From the NCBI GenBank assembly GCA_012274205.1, contig JAAOZY010000056.1, positions 1-20,266 of the forward strand: DNA of 20,266 nt, given 5' to 3'. Below the pieces are notes generated by a model. The model searched no databases. It was not told the DNA's origin and saw nothing but the letters and a program-made list of their open reading frames with translations. How positions within the stretch are numbered: the first letter of the stretch is position 1; each line of letters opens with the position of its first letter. Shown here piece after piece: positions 13,309 to 18,736 of this stretch. The stretch comes from Betaproteobacteria bacterium. Lineage in GTDB: Bacteria; Pseudomonadota; Gammaproteobacteria; Burkholderiales; SG8-39. A program made the position numbers and the translations under genes.

Positions 13309-13458
13309 ATGCGCGTGCGTTTGAGCCCCAATCCGCTGAAAGCCATGCCAGGCACGGCGATGGGCTACGCCGGGATCGGCGATAGGAAAGAGCGCGCAGA
13401 CCTGATCGCTTACCTCAAACAGGCGAACGCCTCGACCAAATGCTCTAAGAACCCGTAA
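13309..13458 (+). pseudogene. C-terminal stub of a class I cytochrome c
   Basis: The frame from about 13321 reads LSPNPLKAMPGTAMGYAGIG, then DRKERADLIAYLKQANAS, ending at TAA 13456-13458. This matches the tail of small class I cytochromes c (NP..-MPGTxM-F/YAGI-...-RADLIAYLK), including the Met that would ligate haem. No CxxCH or N-terminal half is found upstream in any forward frame between 13141 and 13320, so haem binding is impossible and the gene is truncated. An ATG at 13309 opens the frame but has no ribosome binding site. It may come from a cytochrome that once served this redox cluster. Confidence 0.75.
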
Positions 13459-13476
13459 CAAAGATCCTTTTGTTAC
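13455..13476. repeat. Perfect 8-bp hairpin GTAACAAA-N6-TTTGTTAC
   Basis: GTAACAAA (13455-13462) and TTTGTTAC (13469-13476) are exact inverted copies around GATCCT, overlapping the stop of the cytochrome stub. The stem is AT-rich and has no following T-run, so an operator for the downstream Mo-hydroxylase operon is more likely than a terminator. Confidence 0.5.
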
Positions 13477-13709
13477 AGACCCTAAGTCGCGGTAGCCATC
13501 AGCCGGGTGCGGCGAATCCCGGTTTCTCGTATGGCTTACAATTCCGGACTGCGATTTCATTGAAGCCGGAACTGGAGCCTTGGTGTGGCAGACTCCCGAA
13601 ACAGGAGTAGCGGCGCGTCTGGCATCGCCGGCACGCGCAGGCGGTTATGCCGTGGGGGGATTGCCATGGCGGGTACTCCATGGACGGCACACCGGTCTGA
13701 GGAAGCGAA
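13477..13709 (+). promoter_or_regulatory. Structured leader upstream of the Mo-hydroxylase operon
   Basis: These 233 bases hold no convincing gene. On the coding strand I see three hairpins: ACTCC/GGAGT (13592-13608, 7-base loop); an 11-pair stem with one bulge and one G-U pair (13613-13638, GCGCGTCTGGC against GCCGGCACGCGC); and CCATGG/CCATGG (13664-13683, 8-base loop). A TACAAT at about 13536 could be a -10 box, but no good -35 goes with it. I could not match the structure to a known riboswitch. Confidence 0.4.
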
Positions 13710-14582
13710 ATGAGCGAAATGCTTTATCGGGCGCCCGCGACGCTGGAGGACGCCGTTGCGCTGCTCGCCGGCGCCAATGGCACTGCGCGCGTGCTCGCTG
13801 GTGGCACCGACCTGCTGATCCAGGTGCGCGGTGGCCGCGTCGATCCGCAGCTGCTGCTCGACGTCAAGCGCATTGCGGAGCTGCGCGCGATCGCCGCCGA
13901 GAACGGCGGGCTTCGCTTCGGCGCGGCGCTGAGCTGCATGGAACTGCTCGAGCATGAGGCGTTCACGCACACCTCGCCCGGCGTGGCGGACGCGCTCAGG
14001 CTGATCGGCTCGGTCCAGGTGAAGGGGCGCGCCACCGTGGGCGGCAATCTGTGCAACGCCTCGCCCGCCGCGGACAGCGTTCCGGCACTGATCGCCGCGG
14101 GCGCGATTGCAAGCATCGTCGGGCCCGGCGGGCGGCGCGAGGCGCGCGTCGAAGATGTCGTCCTCGGGCCGGGAAAGACGACGCTGACCAGCGGCGAGAT
14201 CCTCGCCTCCTTCCTGCTGCCGCAGCGCGCGCCGCGTTCCGGCGACGCCTATCTCCGGTTTACGCCGCGCACCGAAATGGACATCGCGGTAGTCGGCGCC
14301 GGGGTCAGCCTGGCGCTGGATGCGCAGGGCGTGTGCAGCCGGGCGCGCGTCAGCCTGGGCGCCGTCGCCGAGCGCGCCCTGCTGCTGCCGCAGGCGGCGG
14401 CCGCGCTGATCGGCAGCACGGTCGACGCCGCCGCGCTCGAACGCCTGGCCGCTGCCGCGCGCGCCGCGTGCAAGCCCATCGACGACAAGCGCGGAACGCG
14501 CGAATTCCGCATCAAGATCGCCGGCGTGCTGGCGCGCCGCGCCGCCGGCATTGCGCTGGCCCGAGCCCGGGAGCAGAACTGA
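13710..14582 (+). CDS. Molybdenum hydroxylase FAD-binding subunit (CoxM/XdhB family)
   Basis: This is the medium subunit of a xanthine dehydrogenase-family enzyme, carrying FAD that hands electrons from the iron-sulfur subunit to the acceptor. The 290-residue length is typical. FAD-contact motifs are AGGTDLL (30-36) and TVGGNLCNASPAADSVPAL (109-127), followed by the C-terminal domain with FTPRTEMDIAVVGAGVSLAL. The ATG at 13710 has GAGGAA about seven bases upstream. Its stop overlaps the next start (TGATG), so the subunits are translationally coupled. As the first gene it probably sets expression of all four. No four-Cys [4Fe-4S] insertion, as seen in 4-hydroxybenzoyl-CoA reductase beta subunits, is present. 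Confidence 0.92.
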   Translation: MSEMLYRAPATLEDAVALLAGANGTARVLAGGTDLLIQVRGGRVDPQLLLDVKRIAELRAIAAENGGLRFGAALSCMELLEHEAFTHTSPGVADALRLIGSVQVKGRATVGGNLCNASPAADSVPALIAAGAIASIVGPGGRREARVEDVVLGPGKTTLTSGEILASFLLPQRAPRSGDAYLRFTPRTEMDIAVVGAGVSLALDAQGVCSRARVSLGAVAERALLLPQAAAALIGSTVDAAALERLAAAARAACKPIDDKRGTREFRIKIAGVLARRAAGIALARAREQN

Positions 14583-15058
14583 TGGCCAAGCATCATGTGA
14601 CGACCACGATCAACGGCAACGCTGTCGAGTTTCTGTGCGAGACGCAACAGACGCTGCTCGACGTGTTGCGCGACGAACTGCAGCTCACCGGCACCAAGGA
14701 AGGCTGCGGCACCGGCGACTGCGGCGCGTGCAGCGTCACTTTGGACGGGCGCCTGGTGTGCGCCTGCCTGGTGCTCGGCGTCGAAGCGCAGGGCAAGGCG
14801 ATAGCGACGATCGAGGGCATGGCCGAGGGCGAGCGCCTGCATCCGCTGCAGCGCAAGTTTCTCGAACACGCGGCACTGCAGTGCGGCATTTGCACGCCCG
14901 GCGTCCTGGTCGCCGCGCGCGCGCTGCTCGAGCGCAACCCCGATCCGAGCGAGGAAGAAGTGCGCTACTGGCTTGCGGGGAACCTGTGCCGCTGCACCGG
15001 CTACAACAAGATCATCGACGCAGTGCTCGATGCGGCGCGCGAAATGCGGGGGAACTGA
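14582..15058 (+). CDS. Molybdenum hydroxylase 2x[2Fe-2S] subunit (CoxS/XdhC-type small subunit)
   Basis: This 158-residue protein is the electron-transfer subunit between Mo cofactor and FAD. The N-terminal plant-type ferredoxin domain has Cys42, Cys47, Cys50 and Cys62 (GCGTGDCGACSVTLDG...CAC); the C-terminal helical domain has CGIC (101-104) and CRC (136-138) in LAGNLCRCTGYNKIIDAV. All eight ligands are present and the length is normal. It has no Tat signal, as is usual for these cytoplasmic enzymes. Start ATG 14582 overlaps the upstream stop by one base, with GGGAG upstream. The large-subunit gene begins two bases after its stop. Confidence 0.95.
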   Translation: MAKHHVTTTINGNAVEFLCETQQTLLDVLRDELQLTGTKEGCGTGDCGACSVTLDGRLVCACLVLGVEAQGKAIATIEGMAEGERLHPLQRKFLEHAALQCGICTPGVLVAARALLERNPDPSEEEVRYWLAGNLCRCTGYNKIIDAVLDAAREMRGN

Positions 15059-15060
15059 GC

Positions 15061-17346
15061 ATGGACACCAAGGCAGCCAAGCCGGAAAAAGCGCTGAAAC
15101 TGGTCGGCACGCGCCCGGTACGCCCCGACGGCGTGCCCAAGGTCACGGGACTCGCCCGCTATGGCGCCGACTTCGCGCTGCCGGGCATGCTGTGGGGAAA
15201 GGTCCTGCGCTCGCCCCATGCGCATGCGCGCATCCGCGCGATCGACACAGCGAAAGCGCTGGCGCTGCCCGGTGTCAAGGCAGTGATGACTTCGGCGGAC
15301 CTGCCCGAACAGAAGTTCGAATATCTCGGCCCCGAGCGCATCACCCAGAACTTCTGGCACATGACGCGCAATACCCTGGCGCGCGAGAAAGTCCTCTACG
15401 TCGGCCATGCCGTCGCCGCTGTCGCAGCGACCAGCAAGGCCATTGCCGAGGCCGCGCTGCGCTTGATCGAGGTCGACTACGAAGTGCTGCCGCATGTCAT
15501 CGACGTCGAGGCGGCGATGCGGCCGGACGCGCCGCTGCTGTTCGAGGACATGATCACGCGCCTAGTCGAACCGGCGCCGACGCGGCCCTCGAATATTTCG
15601 AAGCGCGCCGAGTTCAAACTGGGCGAACCCGAGGACGGCTTCGCCGAAGCCGACGAAATCGTGGAAATGAGCTTCAGCACCGCACCGGTGCACCAGGGCT
15701 ACATCGAGCCGCAGGGCTGCCTCGCGCGCTGCGACAGCGACGGTCAGGCCGAGCTGTGGGCCTCGAGCCAGGGCCACTTCATGGTACGCGCGTACGCCGC
15801 GCGGCTGGTGGGCATGGACATCGGCGATCTGCGCGTGCACCCGGCGGAGATCGGCGGCGGCTTCGGCGGCAAGACCGTGGTCTATATCGAACCGCTGGCC
15901 GTGGTACTCGCGCGCAAGTCCGGCCATCCGGTGAAGATCGTGCTCAGCCGCGAGGAAGTCTTCATGGCGACCGGACCCGCTTCCGGCTCGTCCATGACGG
16001 TCAAGATCGGCGTGAAAAAAGACGGCAGGATCGTCGCCGCCGACGGCGTGTTCAAGTATCAGGCCGGCGCCTTCCCCGGCTCGCCGGTGATGAACGGTTG
16101 CATGTGCTGCTTCTCGCTCTACGACATCGCCAATGTGCGCACCGTGGGTTACGACGTGGTGTCCAACCGGCCGAAAGCAGCCGCCTACCGCGCGCCGGGC
16201 TCGCCGATCTCGGCGTTTGCGGTGGAGAGCACGCTGGACGCGGCCGCAGCCAGGATAGGCATGGATCCGCTGCAGTTCAGATTGATCAACGCAGCCAAGC
16301 CGGGAACGCCGACCATCTATGGGCCCAAGCACGCGCATCATGGCTACGCCGAAACCATACAGGCGATACTGCGCCATCCCGGCTACAGCGCGCCGTTGGG
16401 CAAGAACCAGGGGCGCGGCGTCGCCTCCGGCTTCTGGTTCAATGCCGGCGGGGAATCGAGCGCGACCGTGCATGTGAACGAGGACGGAACGGTGCTGGTC
16501 GCGACCGGCAGCCCGGACATCGGCGGCTCGCGCGCGTCGATGGCAATCATGGCGGCCGAGACCCTGGGCATAGATTACGACAAGCTGCGGCCCATCATCG
16601 CCGATACCGCCTCGGTCGGCTTTACCGCGACCACCAATGGCTCGCGCGTGACCTTCGCCACTGGCATCGCCGTGGTCACCGCCTGCAACAAGGTGATCGA
16701 CGAGTTGCGCGCGCGCGCCGCAATGACTTGGAAGGTGGGTGCGGACGAGGTGGTGTGGGACGACGGCGGTGCCCGCTACACCGGCAAGAACACCGGCGCA
16801 TTCGAGCCGCTGTCGCTCAAGGCGATCGTGGCCAAGCGGGCGCTGACCGGCGGCCCGATCAGCGCCTCCGCTTCGGTCAATGCCGGTGGCCAGGCGCCCG
16901 GTTTCGCCACCCAATTCTGCGACGTCGAGGTCGACCCCGAAACCGGCCAGGTGAAAATCCTGCGCTTCGTCGCCGCACAGGATGTAGGCCGCGCCATCCA
17001 CCCGAGCTATGTCGAGGGGCAGATCCAGGGCGGCGTCGCGCAGGGCATAGGTTGGGCCCTGAATGAGGAATACATCTACGATGCCGCCGGACGGCTGACG
17101 AACGCGGGCTTTCTCGATTATCGCATTCCGGTCGCCTCCGACCTGCCGATGATAGAGGCGGTGCTGGTCGAAGTGCCGAACCCGAACCACCCCTACGGCG
17201 TGAAAGGCGTGGGCGAAGTCAACATCGTCCCGCCGATGGCGGCGGTGGCGAATGCGATCAACAATGCGATCGGCCGGCGCCTCACCGATTTGCCGATGTC
17301 GCCGCCCAAGGTGCTGGCCGCGCTCGACGCGGGCGGCCATGACTGA
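15061..17346 (+). CDS. Molybdenum hydroxylase catalytic (molybdopterin-binding) subunit, substrate unknown
   Basis: This 761-residue protein is the large subunit of a xanthine dehydrogenase/CO dehydrogenase-family enzyme, which adds water-derived oxygen at a Mo centre. The N-terminal domain starts with LVGTRPVRPDGVPKVTGLAR; cofactor motifs include EIGGGFGGK (around 265), AYRAPGSP (375-382) and a Gln-rich stretch EGQIQGGVAQGIGWAL; the probable catalytic base is Glu719 in GVGEVN. The active-site loop is AYRAPGSP, not the AYRCSFR of form I CO dehydrogenase nor AYRGAGR of form II, so a CO dehydrogenase call is not supported despite the M-S-L gene order. Purine, aldehyde, N-heterocycle or acyl-CoA substrates are all possible. 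Its end overlaps the MoaD-like gene by eight bases. Confidence 0.92.
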   Translation: MDTKAAKPEKALKLVGTRPVRPDGVPKVTGLARYGADFALPGMLWGKVLRSPHAHARIRAIDTAKALALPGVKAVMTSADLPEQKFEYLGPERITQNFWHMTRNTLAREKVLYVGHAVAAVAATSKAIAEAALRLIEVDYEVLPHVIDVEAAMRPDAPLLFEDMITRLVEPAPTRPSNISKRAEFKLGEPEDGFAEADEIVEMSFSTAPVHQGYIEPQGCLARCDSDGQAELWASSQGHFMVRAYAARLVGMDIGDLRVHPAEIGGGFGGKTVVYIEPLAVVLARKSGHPVKIVLSREEVFMATGPASGSSMTVKIGVKKDGRIVAADGVFKYQAGAFPGSPVMNGCMCCFSLYDIANVRTVGYDVVSNRPKAAAYRAPGSPISAFAVESTLDAAAARIGMDPLQFRLINAAKPGTPTIYGPKHAHHGYAETIQAILRHPGYSAPLGKNQGRGVASGFWFNAGGESSATVHVNEDGTVLVATGSPDIGGSRASMAIMAAETLGIDYDKLRPIIADTASVGFTATTNGSRVTFATGIAVVTACNKVIDELRARAAMTWKVGADEVVWDDGGARYTGKNTGAFEPLSLKAIVAKRALTGGPISASASVNAGGQAPGFATQFCDVEVDPETGQVKILRFVAAQDVGRAIHPSYVEGQIQGGVAQGIGWALNEEYIYDAAGRLTNAGFLDYRIPVASDLPMIEAVLVEVPNPNHPYGVKGVGEVNIVPPMAAVANAINNAIGRRLTDLPMSPPKVLAALDAGGHD

Positions 17347-17611
17347 GGCCGGCGCGCAGACCCCGGCGCGGGTAGTGCTCGCCAGCGCCGATGGCGCTCA
17401 GTACACCGGCGGCGCGAAAGAGTTCGACATCGAGGCAGACACCCTGCTCGACGTTATCCGCGCGCTGGAGGCGCGCTACCCCGGCCTGGGCGAATTTCTG
17501 GAACAAGAGACCTCGGTCGCCATCGACGGCGAAATCCACGAGGTCGCCTACCCTCACGCGCTGCGGCCAGGCTGCGAGATCTACTTCATCCCGAAAATCG
17601 AGGGCGGCTAG
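17339..17611 (+). CDS. MoaD/ThiS-family sulfur carrier protein
   Basis: This is a 90-residue beta-grasp protein ending in Gly-Gly (FIPKIEGG), the C-terminus that MoaD-type carriers have adenylated and thiocarboxylated to deliver sulfur during molybdopterin synthesis. LLDVIRALEARYPGLGEFL is the typical helix, followed by a strand with SVAIDGEIHEVAYPHAL and the closing RPGCEIYFIPKIEGG. The ATG at 17339 overlaps the end of the large-subunit gene by eight bases (ATGACTGA); the only in-frame start further up, at 17252, lies deep inside that gene. Operon position suggests it supplies the cofactor for this enzyme, but a normal MoaD may exist elsewhere. No MoaE is present here. Confidence 0.85.
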   Translation: MTEAGAQTPARVVLASADGAQYTGGAKEFDIEADTLLDVIRALEARYPGLGEFLEQETSVAIDGEIHEVAYPHALRPGCEIYFIPKIEGG

Positions 17612-17615
17612 GCGG

Positions 17616-17657
17616 CGGCGCAGCAGCGCGAAAGCTTCGTTTCGGGCTGCTGCGCCG
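17616..17657. terminator. Strong hairpin between convergent operons, likely bidirectional terminator
   Basis: CGGCGCAGCAGC (17616-17627) pairs perfectly with GCTGCTGCGCCG (17646-17657); inside it, after a G-G mismatch, CGAAA (17629-17633) pairs with TTTCG (17640-17644). It sits between the MoaD-like stop at 17611 and the end of the Hsp20 gene at 17681, and would serve both directions. There is no long T-run. Confidence 0.65.
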
Positions 17658-17680
17658 GCGTGCTGCGCCGTCGCGCGCTT

Positions 17681-18067
17681 TCAGTTCACCTTGACTTCGA
17701 TGCGCCGCGGCTTGGCGTGCTCGGCTTTCGGAATGCGCAGCTTGAGCTGTCCCTGGTTGAACTCCGCGTTGACCCTTTGCGTGTCCAGTTCTTTCGACAG
17801 GGTGAACACGCGCCGGTAGCGCGGCAGGCTCACTTCGATGTGGGTGGCTTCCATGCCCTGCGGCACTTCCATGGCGACTTCGCCTTCGATGGTGAGGGTG
17901 TCGGCCTCAACCTGCAGGCTGAGCTTGTCCTTGGGCACGCCCGGCAGATCGGCGTAGAGCGTGATGCCGCCGCTATCCTCGATCACATCCACCGGCGGCA
18001 GCATGGCTGACTCCTTGCGCGCGCTTTCCGCGGCCTTGGCGACTTGAGCGCTTTCATTCATGTTCAT
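17681..18067 (-). CDS. Hsp20/alpha-crystallin small heat shock protein (second of pair)
   Basis: This is a 128-residue ATP-independent holdase that keeps unfolding proteins soluble in the cytoplasm. The alpha-crystallin domain spans about residues 24-115 (PPVDVIEDSGGITLYADLPG, then TLTIEGEV and the closing GQLKLRIPK with the G-x-L signature). A short C-terminal tail RRIEVKVN carries an I-x-V anchor of the kind used for oligomer assembly. The N-terminal arm is short and Ala/Glu-rich, unlike the aromatic arm of its neighbour, so the two may form mixed oligomers with different client-binding arms. Its ATG has AGGAG six bases upstream and follows the other Hsp20 stop by 13 bases, so they share a transcript. 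Confidence 0.93.
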   Translation of the reverse strand: MNMNESAQVAKAAESARKESAMLPPVDVIEDSGGITLYADLPGVPKDKLSLQVEADTLTIEGEVAMEVPQGMEATHIEVSLPRYRRVFTLSKELDTQRVNAEFNQGQLKLRIPKAEHAKPRRIEVKVN

Positions 18068-18080
18068 GGTCTGCTCCTGA

Positions 18081-18515
18081 TTACTTGATGGCGATGCGCC
18101 GCGGCTGCGCTTCCTGCTTGCGCTGGATCACGATATGCAGCAGGCCGTCGCGGTACTTGGCGTCGATGGACTCGGAATCGACATCGTCGGGCAGGGTGAT
18201 CACGCGGCGGAACCTGCCGGCGAAGCGCTCGTTGATGTGCATGGTGGCCTGTTCCGGTACTTCCACTTCCTTGCGCTCGCCGGCGACGGTGAGCGTGCCC
18301 TTCTCCAACTGCACGTCGATGCTGGCGGGATCGATGCCCGGCGCGAAGGCGTAGATCTCGACCGAGCGCGGCGTCCCGCCTACATTGATGGCGGGGAAGC
18401 TGCCGCGGGCCAGACCGCGGATGCTCGGAGACAGATCGAAGGTCTCCTGCATTTCGCGCTGCAGGCGGTCGAGTTCGGCGAACGGGTCGCGCGGGAACTG
18501 CGAACGATAGTACAT
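18081..18515 (-). CDS. Hsp20/alpha-crystallin small heat shock protein (first of pair)
   Basis: This 144-residue small heat shock protein begins MYYRSQFPRDPFAELDRLQR, with an aromatic and amphipathic N-terminal arm, then an alpha-crystallin domain from about residue 42 (FPAINVGGTPRSVEIYAFAPG) to DGLLHIVIQRK (G-x-L motif), and a tail RRIAIK with an I-x-I anchor. AGGAGG stands five bases before the ATG at 18515. It is the first gene of a two-gene heat-shock operon, with a sigma-32-type promoter 55 bases upstream. Family assignment is secure; division of labour with the second copy is unknown. Confidence 0.95.
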   Translation of the reverse strand: MYYRSQFPRDPFAELDRLQREMQETFDLSPSIRGLARGSFPAINVGGTPRSVEIYAFAPGIDPASIDVQLEKGTLTVAGERKEVEVPEQATMHINERFAGRFRRVITLPDDVDSESIDAKYRDGLLHIVIQRKQEAQPRRIAIK

Positions 18516-18569
18516 GCTAGCCTCCTTTGATTACGGCAATAACGACGGCGCAGGCCGTCCTAGCTACGT

Positions 18570-18597
18570 AAATTGGGCAGGCGCGGCAGATTTCAAG
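18570..18597 (-). promoter_or_regulatory. Sigma-32 (RpoH) heat-shock promoter for the Hsp20 pair
   Basis: On the minus strand CTTGAAA (18597-18591) is followed after 13 bases by CCCAATTT (18577-18570). This matches the sigma-32 consensus CTTGAAA-N11-16-CCCCATNT with one mismatch. The start site would fall near 18563, giving a leader of about 48 bases. In that leader GACGGC-N4-GCCGTC forms a perfect hairpin (18544-18559), and GCTAG at the 5' end (18564-18560) can pair with CTAGC between the Shine-Dalgarno and the ATG (18520-18516). Confidence 0.82.
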
Positions 18598-18684
18598 TCC
18601 CCGGAACAAGGCAGGCGGTTCGGATCCGCGGATGGCGGGCGCGCGGCAGGTCTCACGCAGCGCCTTGCACGGGCCTTGGGATAC

Positions 18685-18728
18685 GCCCGGTCGCGCCGTA
18701 AATATGCCCGGGCTCGGCCGCGCGGCCG
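18685..18728 (-). terminator. Possible terminator after the dehydratase gene
   Basis: Directly downstream of the dehydratase stop lie a 14-base perfect palindrome CGGCCGCGCGGCCG (18715-18728) and a stem GCCCGG/CCGGGC (18685-18690 with 18708-18713). Neither is followed by a T-run. They could stop or slow transcription before the heat-shock promoter. Bases 18598-18684 show nothing else I can name. Confidence 0.35.
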
Positions 18729-18736
18729 GCGCGATA

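Noticed and set aside
14551..17340. Long alternative frames over the Mo-hydroxylase large subunit (both strands)
   Set aside because: Arg/Ala/Gly-rich shadow translations; the real frame carries the cofactor motifs and the catalytic Glu719.
15061..17346. Aerobic CO dehydrogenase (CoxL)
   Set aside because: Gene order fits, but the active-site loop is AYRAPGSP, without the Cys-containing form I or GAGR form II signature.
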